Assembly (NCBI GenBank): GCA_021787565.1
Contig: JAJYLT010000027.1
Coordinates: forward strand, 1 to 50,479
DNA: 50,479 nt
Direction: 5' to 3'
DNA from: Acidobacteriota bacterium
GTDB taxonomy: Bacteria > Acidobacteriota > UBA4820 > DSQY01
Below the pieces are notes generated by a model, which made no database searches, had not been told where the DNA came from, and was given only the letters and a program-made list of their open reading frames with translations. Made by a program: the position numbers and the translations under genes. Below, piece after piece: positions 1 through 8,488 of this stretch (position 1 is the first letter of the stretch; each line of letters opens with the position of its first letter).

Positions 1-2
1 CG

Positions 3-353
3 CGGCCGGCGTGCGCCTGTTCAGCGTGCGCCGAAGCTCCGGCCCCGCCGCTGGTGGAGCTTGCCGTAGTCCGGGCCATCGAACCCGAAAGCCTGACGCT
101 GGACCCGGCGGGGTACTTCGTCATTCTCCCCCTTCGAGGCCCCAGCCTCCTTCGCGCGGAACACTACGACTACCAAAACAGGCTGCTTCACGTCGCCGAG
201 GGTGAGACCGCTCGGAGCCTTTACTCGACGCTGATCCGGAGCGGCTGGGTCACGGATCTGCTGCACGCCGCCTATCTTGGCAAGGAACTCGCCAGAGCGG
301 AACAAGCCCTGAAGACGGGATCACCCTTCGTGCAGGACGGAGCGACCCGGTAG
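3..353 (+). CDS. DUF4346-like protein, C-terminal part (cut by window edge)
   Basis: The reading frame is open to the left edge, so the true start lies outside the window; a GTG at 54 is only an internal codon. The visible 116 residues begin with a Cys-rich stretch (CACSAC) followed by a proline-rich linker. They continue with LDPAGYFVI, an AEHYDYQNRLL strand and HAAYLGKELARAE near the end, finishing in FVQDGATR. This pattern matches what I remember of DUF4346, a small domain found at the C-terminus of pterin-related proteins in bacteria and archaea. Enzymatic role cannot be stated from this piece. The family call is by motif memory only and is moderately sure. Confidence 0.55.
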   Translation, partial: RPACACSACAEAPAPPLVELAVVRAIEPESLTLDPAGYFVILPLRGPSLLRAEHYDYQNRLLHVAEGETARSLYSTLIRSGWVTDLLHAAYLGKELARAEQALKTGSPFVQDGATR

Positions 354-487
354 GCCCGAGGAGGGCCCTTCAACGGCTCGCCCTCTGCCGGCCCCCGGCT
401 TTTCTCTGTCGTCTCGCGCGCACCGAGTCCCGGGCTTCCCCTCTCCCGGCGGCCCCTTTCGAACCGTTGTCCGTAGCGATCAGGCCC

Positions 488-607
488 TCAGGCCGGGGTG
501 ATGCCCCCCTTGCCCGCTTTCTTGGCCTTCTTGTCGGCCTTCTTCTGCTTCATGGTCTTGGAGGGTTTCTTCTTGGCTTCCTTCTTGACCTCTTTCGACT
601 TGCCCAT
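488..607 (-). CDS. 39-residue Lys-rich small protein
   Basis: A 40-codon frame reads leftward from an ATG at 607 to a TGA at 488. The start is preceded by GGGAGG seven to eight bases upstream, a strong ribosome binding site. Of 39 residues 16 are lysine, arranged as KK and KKK blocks (KEVKKEAKKK near the N-terminus, KKADKKAKK in the middle), and the end is GGITPA. There is no signal peptide or membrane segment. Such short, highly basic proteins are common as unnamed conserved proteins, and binding to nucleic acid is a reasonable but untested guess. The good start signal and clean basic composition, unlike the Arg/Pro/Gly-rich shadow frames around it, support a real gene. Confidence 0.7.
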   Translation of the reverse strand: MGKSKEVKKEAKKKPSKTMKQKKADKKAKKAGKGGITPA

Positions 608-880
608 GGGACCTCCCAAACTCTCCGAGCAGACTCAGGGGCCGCTCCAGGAAGTGTGCAGACGCTATGATACCACGCCTGCCCAAGAAGGGTCCGGACG
701 CGGAGCCACGGGAGGCCGGCCCGCTGCGCCAGGTCTGCGTCTCGGCGACGGTGAAGCCGCGGCGGACCGAGAGCGGCCCGTCCGTGCGCACGTAACGGTT
801 CGCGAAGAGGGTGGCGTGAGGCATCGCGCGCCATGGGCCGCAGGTGCGGCCGGCGCCGGGCGAGCGCGCGACCCCTCGGA

Positions 881-1996
881 TCAGAGGGAGGGAGAAGGCG
901 TGAAGGATCGCGCGCCAGCAGCGGAAAATGCCTGGGCGTAGCCATCGAGGAGCGAGCGGACCACCTCCTTCACGGTGGAGATCTTCTCGGCTCTGTAGGC
1001 GTTGGATCCGGCGAAGGCGAAGCCCAGCTTCATCCTGTCCCTCACCGCGTTCATCAGGGCGAGGGCGATGCAGTAGGGGCTCTTCTGGTAATCGCAGCTC
1101 ACGAGGCAGTGGTAGGGGCACTTGAAGGGGGTCCGCTTCCCGGCCGCGACTTCATCGAGGAACCCGTTGCGGATGGCGCGTCCGGGAAGACCCACGGGGC
1201 TCTTGATGATGACCATGTCCTCTGGGCCGGCGTCGATGTAGGCCTGCTTAAAGCCGGCCGCCGCGTCGCACTCCTCGGTGGTCACGAAGCGGGTGGCCAT
1301 CTGGACCCCCGAGGCCCCCGCCGCCATGGCACCGTACAGGTCCTCTCCGGTGTAGATGCCGCCCGCGGCGATGACCGGAATGGGCCGGCCGTCCTCCTTG
1401 CCCGCCGCCTCCGCCTCCTTTAGCACGGGTTCGAGCAGGGCTTCGAGGGCAAAGGCGGGGTCTTCCAGTTGTTCCTCCTTGAATCCCAGGTGCCCGCCGG
1501 CCTTCGGCCCTTCCACCACGAGGGCGTCCGGGCGGTAGCGGTACTTGTCGAGCCACTTCCGGACGACGATCCGCGCCGCCCTCGCCGAGGAGACGATGGG
1601 GACGAGCTTCGTGGTCGTCGAACCCTCCAGGAAGGAGGGCAGGTTCAGAGGCAGTGCCGCCCCCGAGAAGATGAACTCCACCTTCTCCTCGATGGCCGTC
1701 CTCGCCATGTCGGCATAGTTCGAAAGGGGCACGAGGATGTTCACCCCCAGAAGCCCCTTGGTGGCCTCGCGGGCCTTCCTGATCTCGGCCCGCAGGACGC
1801 GGCGATTGGCCTCCAGGAAATTCGCGAAGTAGTCCGGCTCTTCCATGCCGATGCCGGCGGTGGCGATGACCCCCACTCCGCCTTCGTTGGCGACGGCGGA
1901 GGCCAGACCGGAGAGGGAGATGCGCACGCCCATGCCTCCCTGCACGACGGGGAGCTGGGCGGTGTACGGGCCGATGCGAAGGGGCGCTGGTTTCAT
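881..1996 (-). CDS. Nitronate monooxygenase-like NAD(P)H/FMN flavoprotein
   Basis: This 371-residue protein belongs to the 2-nitropropane dioxygenase/FabK-like TIM-barrel flavoproteins. Typical elements in order are PVVQGGMGVRISL at the N-terminus (FMN-binding loop), GLLGVNILVP, a KAGGHLG loop, IPVIAAGGIY and GASGVQMATRF (phosphate-binding part of the barrel). The C-terminal third has a Cys cluster (CPYHCLVSC) seen in one subgroup of the family. I chose the ATG at 1996 because GGAG lies eight bases upstream; the frame continues further upstream but that part is low-complexity and lacks a start signal. Family members oxidise alkyl nitronates or act as NADPH-quinone or enoyl reductases, so the substrate is open. 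The gene stands alone, with a divergent neighbour. Confidence 0.88.
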   Translation of the reverse strand: MKPAPLRIGPYTAQLPVVQGGMGVRISLSGLASAVANEGGVGVIATAGIGMEEPDYFANFLEANRRVLRAEIRKAREATKGLLGVNILVPLSNYADMARTAIEEKVEFIFSGAALPLNLPSFLEGSTTTKLVPIVSSARAARIVVRKWLDKYRYRPDALVVEGPKAGGHLGFKEEQLEDPAFALEALLEPVLKEAEAAGKEDGRPIPVIAAGGIYTGEDLYGAMAAGASGVQMATRFVTTEECDAAAGFKQAYIDAGPEDMVIIKSPVGLPGRAIRNGFLDEVAAGKRTPFKCPYHCLVSCDYQKSPYCIALALMNAVRDRMKLGFAFAGSNAYRAEKISTVKEVVRSLLDGYAQAFSAAGARSFTPSPSL

Positions 1997-2388
1997 CTTG
2001 TTCACTCCAGCAGGGTCGAGCGGCGGGCGGTTCGGAACCCAAAGGGCCTTGAGATCCGATTGGATCGGGGCGCCGGTGGGGATCGGCCGGAAACCGATTG
2101 CCCCGGGAGACCCGATTCGAAAAGCTCTTCGCACCGCGGCGAAGCACCGGGCTTCCCGTAGCCGACGGCCGTAGTAGAGCACGAATCGGCCCGCAGGACA
2201 ACGCGGAGGATTTCCCCGTTGTCGGCTGGCGGCCGTGTTTGCAGGTCATCCTCCCGAGCGTGATCGCCCTTCCTCCGCGTGGCGTCGCCCGGCGCCCTCT
2301 CCCCCCTCCTGCCCTTGCGCACGGGTCCGCGGGTGGTTAGGATGGCGGCGCACCTCGCCCCCTCCGGCAGGCGGATGCACGGGAGACC
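1997..2388. other. Gene-free divergent intergenic region
   Basis: These 392 bases separate two divergent genes and should hold both promoters. I found no convincing sigma70 boxes, RNA gene or strong hairpin. Open frames here are GC-driven and lack ribosome binding sites. Confidence 0.6.
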
Positions 2389-2844
2389 ATGATGCCTGAA
2401 GTCTTTGTGGACGCGGACGGCTGCCCGGTGAAGAAGGAGATCTACCGCGTGGCGGGACGGCACGGCCTGGACGTGACCCTGGTGTCGAACTCGCGGATGC
2501 AGGTGCCGGACGAGAGGTGGATCCGTCTCGTGGTGGTCAGCGGCGGCTTCGATGCGGCGGACGACTGGATCGTGGAGCGCGCGGCGGCTGGCGACGTCGT
2601 GGTGACGGCCGACATCCCGCTGGCGGACCGCTGTCTCAAGAAGGGCGTTCGGGCGCTGACCCCAACGGGCAAGGTCTTCACGCAGGACTCCATCGGGGAG
2701 GCCATGGCCAGCCGCGAACTCCTCTCCTACCTCCGCGAAATGGGCACCATCACGGGCGGCCCCGCTCCCTTTTCTCCCAAGGACCGCTCTCGCTTTCTCC
2801 ACGAACTGGACCAGCTCATCAAAGACGCGCTCAAGAGGGCGTGA
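2389..2844 (+). CDS. UPF0178 (YaiI/YqxD, DUF188) family protein
   Basis: The 151-residue product is a full-length UPF0178 protein. It opens with VFVDADGCPVKKEI, the conserved DADxCPVK signature, and has RWIRLVVVSGGFDAADDWI, DVVVTADIPLADRCLKKG and a C-terminal PFSPKDRSRFLHELD. The fold is PIN-like and conserved aspartates (DAD near residue 9, AADDW, TADIPLAD) suggest a metal site. No reaction is firmly established for the family, though a nuclease role is often suspected. Two adjacent ATG codons start the gene (2389 and 2392); GGGAGA is better spaced from the second, so the real N-terminus may be one residue shorter. It is a single-gene unit by spacing. Confidence 0.9.
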   Translation: MMPEVFVDADGCPVKKEIYRVAGRHGLDVTLVSNSRMQVPDERWIRLVVVSGGFDAADDWIVERAAAGDVVVTADIPLADRCLKKGVRALTPTGKVFTQDSIGEAMASRELLSYLREMGTITGGPAPFSPKDRSRFLHELDQLIKDALKRA

Positions 2845-3020
2845 CCGTGGGAGAGCGTCCCGCAAGCGGCCCTTCTCCGTCAGCAGCCCTCCCTGTTTTG
2901 CTGGAAGGCCTTCGATACATCGAGGGAGACCCGCGAAGGCCGGGGGCTGGTGAAAAGGCTGCGGCACGGGGTATCTTGGCCCCCTGGTGAGGCGTCGTTC
3001 CAATACGAAGAGGAGGCACC

Positions 3021-5126
3021 ATGACCGAACCGAGGACTCTCCTGAGAACCCTTTTCACGCTGGCCCTTAGCGCGACCTGCGCCCTGGCGATTTCGACGGC
3101 GCCGCGCGCCGACGAGGGCATGTGGACCTACGAACATCCCCCCGTCCAGCTCATCCAGAAGCGGTTCGGCTTCACGCCGACCCAGGCGTGGCTGGATCAC
3201 CTCCGCCTCTCCTCCACCGGCATCGGCGGGGGCAGCGGCTCCTTCGTGTCGCCCGACGGGCTCATCCTCACCAACCACCACGTGGCCCGCATGTACCTCC
3301 AGGAGCTCTCCACGCCCCAGCACAACTACGTGGAGAGCGGCTTCTACGCCAAGACCCTGGCGGACGAGATGAAGGTCCCCGGGGCCATGATCGAGGTGCT
3401 GGTCTCCATGAAGGACGTCACGCCCGAGGTGACCGCTGCCGTCAAAACGGGCGCCACGCCCGCCCAGGCCCAGCAGGCACGGGAAGCCGAGATGGCGCGA
3501 ATCGAGAAGGAGTGCCTCGCGAAGACCGGCCTCCACGGCAAGGTGATCACCCTTTACGGCGGGGCGCGGTACATGCTTTACCGTTACAAGGAGTACACGG
3601 ACGTACGCGTGGTGATGGCCCCCGAGGAGAAGGCGGCCTACTTCGGCGGCGACGCGGACAACTTCTACTATCCGCGCTACGACCTCGACTTCAGCTTCCT
3701 GCGGGTCTACGAGGACAGCAAACCCGCGCACACGCCCGACTTCCTCCAGTTCGACCCCAACGGGGTGACCGACGGCATGCCCATCTTCGTCTCGGGACAC
3801 CCCGGCAGGACCGGCCGCCTGGACACCCTGGCCCAGCTTTCCTACTTCCGGGACGACAGCTATCCCGTCATGCTGTCCCAGCTCGCGGGCCTGGACGCGG
3901 CCCTCACGGCCTACGGCAAGAAGGGATCCGAGCAGGCGCAGGAAGCTCAGTCCATGCTCTTCTTCATTCACAACTCCATCAAAGCCCTGACGGGCGAGTA
4001 CGACGGGCTGAAGGACCCGGAGCTGATGGCCGAGAAGGCCGCCCAGGAGAAGGCCCTGCGCGCGGCCGTGGAGAAGGGCCCGGCCCTGCGGGACTACGCG
4101 GACGCCTGGAAGGAGATCGAGAAGGCCGTGGCGTGGGAGCGCGCCCACTTCAAGGAGATCACCTACGAGGGCCGGGGCTTCGACGGCCACGGCCTGACGG
4201 GTGTGGCGCTGAACATTCTGCGCTACGCCGAGGAGGTGAAGAAGCCCGACGGCGACCGGCTGAACGGCTACCACGACTCCCAGCTTCCGGGCCTCATGAG
4301 GCGCCTCAAGGCACCGCGGCCCTACTACAAGGGTATGAGCCAAGCCGTCATGGCCTACGAGCTGACCACCCTGCGGGCCCAGCTCGGCCCCGAGGACCCG
4401 TACGTGAAGTCTCTTCTTCAGGGCAAGACCCCCGACCAGCGTGCCGCCGAGGTCATGGGCGGCACCCGCCTGGATAACGCCGCCTACCGCGCCTCCCTGC
4501 TGAAGGACAACGGCGCGGCCGTGAAGTCCTGCAAGGACCCGCTCATCGCCTTCGTCCGCCTCATGGATCCGACGCTCCGGCGGGTCCACAAGGCCGTCAA
4601 GGACAACGTGGAGGCGGTGGTCGAGCCGGCCCTCACCGAGATCGCCAAGGCCCAGTTCGCGGTCTACGGCGACAAGGTCTACCCCGACGCCACGGGCACT
4701 CTCCGGCTGGCCTTCGGGACCGTCAAGGGCTACCCCTTCGACACGAGCGAGGTGCCCTACAAGACCACCTTCTACGGCCTCTATGACCGGGCCTACAGCT
4801 TCAACAACGAGGGCGACTTCCAGCTCAGCAAGATGGAGGAGGCCAAACTCGGCCAGCTCGACCTCAAGACCCCTATGGACTTCGTCTGCACCGCGGACAT
4901 CACGGGAGGCAACTCGGGCAGCCCCATCGTGGACAAGGAGGGCAAGCTCGTGGGCCTCGTGTTCGACGGGAACCCGCAGAGCAACCCCAACACCTTCGTC
5001 TACTCCGAAAAGGTCGCGCGCTGCGTGGCCGTGGACACGCCCGCCATTCTGGAGGCGCTCACCAAGCTCTACGGCGCGGACCGCGTGGTCCAGGAGCTGA
5101 CCGCGGCGGCCAAGGGCCAGGGCTGA
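3021..5126 (+). CDS. S46 family dipeptidyl peptidase, DPP7-like, secreted
   Basis: This 701-residue protein has a cleavable N-terminal signal peptide (roughly residues 1-30) and is the normal length for family S46. The chymotrypsin-like triad is visible: LILTNHHV with the catalytic histidine at residue 86 or 87, the aspartate in the DLDFSFLRVY segment near residue 223, and GGNSGSP with serine 632. A helical middle domain separates the two halves. S46 enzymes remove dipeptides from the N-terminus of oligopeptides in the periplasm. The specificity position in VFDGN (residue 650) is glycine, as in DPP7 types that accept hydrophobic P1 residues; DPP11 types carry arginine there. The ATG has GAGGAGG upstream. 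The gene is monocistronic and ends before a strong terminator. Confidence 0.95.
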   Translation: MTEPRTLLRTLFTLALSATCALAISTAPRADEGMWTYEHPPVQLIQKRFGFTPTQAWLDHLRLSSTGIGGGSGSFVSPDGLILTNHHVARMYLQELSTPQHNYVESGFYAKTLADEMKVPGAMIEVLVSMKDVTPEVTAAVKTGATPAQAQQAREAEMARIEKECLAKTGLHGKVITLYGGARYMLYRYKEYTDVRVVMAPEEKAAYFGGDADNFYYPRYDLDFSFLRVYEDSKPAHTPDFLQFDPNGVTDGMPIFVSGHPGRTGRLDTLAQLSYFRDDSYPVMLSQLAGLDAALTAYGKKGSEQAQEAQSMLFFIHNSIKALTGEYDGLKDPELMAEKAAQEKALRAAVEKGPALRDYADAWKEIEKAVAWERAHFKEITYEGRGFDGHGLTGVALNILRYAEEVKKPDGDRLNGYHDSQLPGLMRRLKAPRPYYKGMSQAVMAYELTTLRAQLGPEDPYVKSLLQGKTPDQRAAEVMGGTRLDNAAYRASLLKDNGAAVKSCKDPLIAFVRLMDPTLRRVHKAVKDNVEAVVEPALTEIAKAQFAVYGDKVYPDATGTLRLAFGTVKGYPFDTSEVPYKTTFYGLYDRAYSFNNEGDFQLSKMEEAKLGQLDLKTPMDFVCTADITGGNSGSPIVDKEGKLVGLVFDGNPQSNPNTFVYSEKVARCVAVDTPAILEALTKLYGADRVVQELTAAAKGQG

Positions 5127-5156
5127 GGGACCTCGAACCCGACACCACGCTCCAAC

Positions 5157-5190
5157 GAGAAGGGGGAGGCCGGCCGGCCTCCCCCTTCCT
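5157..5190. terminator. Bidirectional hairpin terminator
   Basis: A nearly perfect palindrome, with stem AGGGGGAGGCCGG paired to its complement, sits between the convergent S46 peptidase and pntB genes. It is flanked by A-rich bases on one side and CTTCCTC on the other, so it can serve both strands. Confidence 0.75.
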
Positions 5191-5272
5191 CAGTTCCCGC
5201 TTTCAGGTTGACCCTTTCGAAGGTCCCGGCTTTCTGGACCTCACCCTGCGCGCCTTGAGGCCGCCGCCGCGT

Positions 5273-6673
5273 TCAGGCCGCGTGCTGCCCGCCTTGCGCC
5301 TGGACCTCCTTGACCAGCTCGCCGACGAAGGACTTGGCGTCGCCGAAGAGCATGAGCGTGCGGTCGAGGTAGTAGAGCTCGTTGTCCACGCCCGCGAAGC
5401 CCGGGTTCATGCTGCGCTTGATCACCATCACCGTCCGCGCCTTGTCGGTGTCGATGATGGGCATGCCGTAGATGGGGCTCCCCGTGTCGTGCCGGGCCGC
5501 TGGGTTGGTCACGTCGTTGGCTCCGATGACCAGGGCCACGTCCGCCTGGGGGAGCTCCGAATTGGCCTCGTCCAGATCCACGAGCGCGTCGTAGGGGATG
5601 TTCGCTTCGGCCAGGAGCACGTTCATGTGGCCGGGCATGCGGCCCGCCACGGGGTGGATGGCGAACCTCACGTTCACGCCGTTCCTGCTGAGCGCGTCGT
5701 ACAGCTCGCGCACCTTGTGCTGGGCCTGGGCGGCGGCCATCCCGTAGCCGGGGACCACCACGACGGAAGAAGCGTTCAGCAGGATGCCCGCGGCCTCCTC
5801 CGCGCTCGCGCTCCGGTAGGTCTTCTTCTCGCCCGTCTCGGCAACCGCTCCGCTGACCTGCCCGAAGGCCCCGAAGAGGACGTTGGCGAAGGAGCGGTTC
5901 ATGGCCTTGCACATGATGATGGAGAGGATGAGGCCCGAGCTGCCGTCCAGCGAGCCGGCGATGATGAGCAGCTTGTTGTTGAGCACGAAGCCCATGGCCG
6001 CGGCGGAGAGCCCCGCGTAGGAGTTCAGGAGGGAGATGACGGTGGGCATGTCGGCCCCGCCGATGGGGACGATGAGCAGAACTCCGAAGGTCAGCGCCAG
6101 CGCTGCCATGAGCAGGAACAGGGAGTGGCTCCCGGGATGGATCACGAGGACGACGGCGATGGCCGCCGCGGCCCCCAGGATGCCCAGGTTGACGACATTC
6201 TGGCCCCTGTAGGTGATGGGCCTTTGCGGGAGGATCTCCTGCAGCTTGCCCGTGGCCATGAGGCTCGCAGTGAAGGTCAGGAAGCCGAGGATGACCTCCA
6301 GGGTGAGCGCCCCCATCGTGAAGCGGTCCATCCCCTGGTGGCCCGCCCGCAGGAAGTACTCCGCCGTCCCCACGAGGGCCGCCGCCAGGGCGCCGAAGGC
6401 GTGGGAGAGCGCCGTCCGCTGGGGCACGGCCGTCATGGGCATCATGGCCATGGGGATGCCGATGACGGTGCCGATGACGAAGGCCACGGCGATCCACTGG
6501 TAGTGGGCCACCTCCGGACGAAGCAGGGTTCCACCCACGGCGAGCACCATGCCGACGACGCCCGTGATGACGCCCCGGCGGGCGGTTGGCACCGAGCTCA
6601 GCCAGTGCAGGGCCAGAATGAAGCAGACGGCCGAGAGGACGTAGACGAGCTGGATCCAGTGGTCGATGCCCAT
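5273..6673 (-). CDS. pntB: NAD(P) transhydrogenase subunit beta
   Basis: The 466-residue protein matches PntB in full. The first 270 residues or so are hydrophobic and contain the membrane helices of domain II. The C-terminal domain III binds NADP(H) and shows VVVVPGYGMAAAQAQHKVREL, HPVAGRMPGHMNVLLAEA, VIGANDVTNPAA and KRSMNPGFAGVDNELYY. PntB couples proton return across the inner membrane to hydride transfer from NADH to NADP+, supplying NADPH. Its ATG (6673) overlaps the TGA of pntAB in a TGATG arrangement, indicating translational coupling. It is the last gene of the pnt operon and ends before the hairpin at 5157-5190. Confidence 0.97.
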   Translation of the reverse strand: MGIDHWIQLVYVLSAVCFILALHWLSSVPTARRGVITGVVGMVLAVGGTLLRPEVAHYQWIAVAFVIGTVIGIPMAMMPMTAVPQRTALSHAFGALAAALVGTAEYFLRAGHQGMDRFTMGALTLEVILGFLTFTASLMATGKLQEILPQRPITYRGQNVVNLGILGAAAAIAVVLVIHPGSHSLFLLMAALALTFGVLLIVPIGGADMPTVISLLNSYAGLSAAAMGFVLNNKLLIIAGSLDGSSGLILSIIMCKAMNRSFANVLFGAFGQVSGAVAETGEKKTYRSASAEEAAGILLNASSVVVVPGYGMAAAQAQHKVRELYDALSRNGVNVRFAIHPVAGRMPGHMNVLLAEANIPYDALVDLDEANSELPQADVALVIGANDVTNPAARHDTGSPIYGMPIIDTDKARTVMVIKRSMNPGFAGVDNELYYLDRTLMLFGDAKSFVGELVKEVQAQGGQHAA

Positions 6674-6969
6674 CACTTCACCTGCTTGTGCTTCTTGAAC
6701 ATGACGAGCATGCGGTAGGTGATGAGATAGCCGCCTACGATGTTGATCATGGAGGCCGCCACGGCGGCCGTTCCGAGCACCGTGCTCAGCGTGGACTCCT
6801 CCTTGCCGGCCACGACGATGGAACCCACCACGGCGATGGCCGAAATGGCATTCGTGAGGGACATGAGGGGCGTGTGGAGCAGCGGCGAAACCCGCCGGAT
6901 GACGAGCAGGCCTACGAAGGTGGCCAGCACGAAGATGTAGAGATGGGATACGAGAACGTCGAGGCTCAT
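6673..6969 (-). CDS. pntAB: NAD(P) transhydrogenase alpha subunit, membrane part
   Basis: A 98-residue membrane protein with about three hydrophobic helices: YIFVLATFVGLLVI, ISAIAVVGSIVV and AAVAASMINIVGGYLI. The segment HTPLMSLTNAISAI is the conserved signature of the alpha-subunit membrane domain. In E. coli this domain is the C-terminal end of PntA; here, as in many bacteria with three-subunit enzymes, it is a separate gene between pntAA and pntB. Its ATG overlaps the pntAA stop by four bases (ATGA) and its own stop overlaps the pntB start, so the three subunits are probably made in step. Confidence 0.95.
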   Translation of the reverse strand: MSLDVLVSHLYIFVLATFVGLLVIRRVSPLLHTPLMSLTNAISAIAVVGSIVVAGKEESTLSTVLGTAAVAASMINIVGGYLITYRMLVMFKKHKQVK

Positions 6970-8111
6970 GGGGCGGCACCCTCCTTGGACAGCGCCTGCG
7001 CGGTCGCTCCGTGGATCACCTTTCCGTCGTGGGTGACGGTGGCCTCCCTCAGGATGTCGTCCTCGAGATCGAGCCTGAAGGCCCCGTCTTTCCAGAAGGC
7101 CGTGATGAAGGCCGTGAGGTTCCGCGAGTAGAGCAGGCTGCCGTGGAAGGCCAGCTCGGAGGGCAGGTTCAGAGGAGCGAAGATCTTCACGCCGCCGCGC
7201 TCCACCATCTCGCCCGGCCGGGTCAGCTCGCAGTTCCCTCCGCCGGGTGCGGCGAGGTCCACGATGACCGAGCCCGGCCTCATCCTGTCCACCGTCTCGG
7301 CCGTGATCAGCTTCGGGGCCACGACGCCTCCGATGAGGGCGGTGGTGATGACCACGTCGGAAGCGGCGCAGCGTTGGGCGATGAGCTCGCCCTGCCTGCG
7401 GTAGAACTCCTGGGACAGCTCCTTGGCGTACCCTCCCGCGTCCTGCGCCTCCTCGCCCGTCTCGACTCCCACGAATTTGGCTCCCAGGCTCTCGATCTCC
7501 GCCTTGACGGCGGGACGCGTATCGGTAGCCTCCACCACGGCGCCGAGCCTTCGCGCCGTGGCGATGGCCTGGAGCCCGGCTACTCCGGCGCCGATCACGA
7601 AGACCTTGGCTGGAAGCACCGTTCCCGCGGCGGTCATGAGCATGGGGAAGTACCGGGGCAGCGCATCGGCCGCCATGATGATGGCCTTGTACCCTGCGAT
7701 CGAGGCCATGGACGACAGGACGTCCATGGCCTGGGCCCTGGAGATGCGCGGGATCGCGTCGGTGGAGAAGGCGGTCACCCGTCTCTCCAGCAGCTTGCGG
7801 ACCAGGTCCAGGTTGCGCGTGGAGGCGAGGGGCGCGAGCAGCATGACGCCCGGATGCAGGCGGTCCAATTCATCCGAAGTGGGGGCGTGGACCCTCAGCA
7901 CGAGGTCGGCCTCGGAGAGCGCCGCCGAGGGATCGGCCGCCACACTGGCTCCGGCCTCGACGTAGGCGGAGTCCGCGATGAAGGACCCCGCACCGGCCCC
8001 GGCCTCCACCGCCACCGTCACACCCGCCTTCACCAGCTTCTTGACCGACTCCGGAACGAGCGCCACGCGGCGCTCCCCCTCCCGGCATTCCCGTGGGACG
8101 AATACCTTCAT
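6966..8111 (-). CDS. pntAA: NAD(P) transhydrogenase alpha subunit, NAD-binding part
   Basis: The 381-residue soluble subunit carries domain I of the transhydrogenase, related to alanine dehydrogenase. Visible marks are MKVFVPRECREGERRVALVP at the N-terminus, KVFVIGAGVAGLQAIATARR (Rossmann NAD-binding turn, near residue 170), VEATDTRPAVKAEIESLGAKF and DVVITTALIGG. It oxidises NADH and passes hydride to PntB. I chose the ATG at 8111 because GGAGGAG ends three bases before it; the frame extends eight codons upstream without a better start. It leads the pnt operon, and a perfect 13-base palindrome lies about 60 bases upstream. Confidence 0.95.
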   Translation of the reverse strand: MKVFVPRECREGERRVALVPESVKKLVKAGVTVAVEAGAGAGSFIADSAYVEAGASVAADPSAALSEADLVLRVHAPTSDELDRLHPGVMLLAPLASTRNLDLVRKLLERRVTAFSTDAIPRISRAQAMDVLSSMASIAGYKAIIMAADALPRYFPMLMTAAGTVLPAKVFVIGAGVAGLQAIATARRLGAVVEATDTRPAVKAEIESLGAKFVGVETGEEAQDAGGYAKELSQEFYRRQGELIAQRCAASDVVITTALIGGVVAPKLITAETVDRMRPGSVIVDLAAPGGGNCELTRPGEMVERGGVKIFAPLNLPSELAFHGSLLYSRNLTAFITAFWKDGAFRLDLEDDILREATVTHDGKVIHGATAQALSKEGAAP

Positions 8112-8170
8112 GGCTCCTCCGACGATGGCGGCCACACGCTCCTTCCCGTTCTGGCCCCAGGGTTCCTCGC

Positions 8171-8183
8171 GGGTAACTTACCC
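8171..8183. promoter_or_regulatory. Palindrome upstream of pntAA (possible operator)
   Basis: GGGTAACTTACCC is a perfect 6+1+6 palindrome located about 60 bases upstream of the pntAA start codon. It is AT-richer than its surroundings. A transcription factor site is a guess; no matching second copy was seen in the window. Confidence 0.35.
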
Positions 8184-8271
8184 CGATATTTCCACGGCTG
8201 ACTTCTCGTCCCCATGACTGCCCTCCAATCAAAGAGTTCCAACAGGAAGGCACCTCGGTTTATTCGTCGCC

Positions 8272-8434
8272 GGGCCCGCCCCGATTCCGCGATAGCGGCT
8301 CAACGCCTGCGTAGGAGCAGCGCCTCGCCGCGAACCGGGTAACCCTGCGACCAGGATGCGGTGCCCGCGTACGGTCCGACGCGCCGGGGGCGGCGCTCCT
8401 ACGAGTGCGATTCCATCGCGGAATGTGAGGGCCC
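8272..8434 (-). repeat. Dispersed 147-bp palindromic repeat, copy 1
   Basis: The core 8278-8424 is the reverse complement of 19982-20128, with 143 of 147 bases the same by my alignment. The ends are inverted repeats: ATTCCGCGAT at one end and its complement at the other. The border is extended by GGGCCC on both sides in this copy. Inside is a second, imperfect inverted pair built on GTAGGAGCG. There is no coding capacity. It resembles a MITE or a REP/BIME-type element; no clear target duplication is visible. It lies between pntAA and a decayed gene start. Confidence 0.9.
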
Positions 8435-8488
8435 GTGCGGGGATCCGTGGAAGGCGATTGTCGTAGAATAATACTAAGAGGAGAAACC

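Noticed and set aside
608-880. Minus-strand segment starting MPHATLFANRYVRTDG at 824
   Set aside because: About 35 residues look protein-like, but the frame then runs through the Lys-rich gene without a domain, and there is no ribosome binding site. It stays an unexplained curiosity.
2880-4589. 569-codon minus-strand frame
   Set aside because: It is antisense to the S46 peptidase gene, which has the complete catalytic triad; the shadow has no family features.
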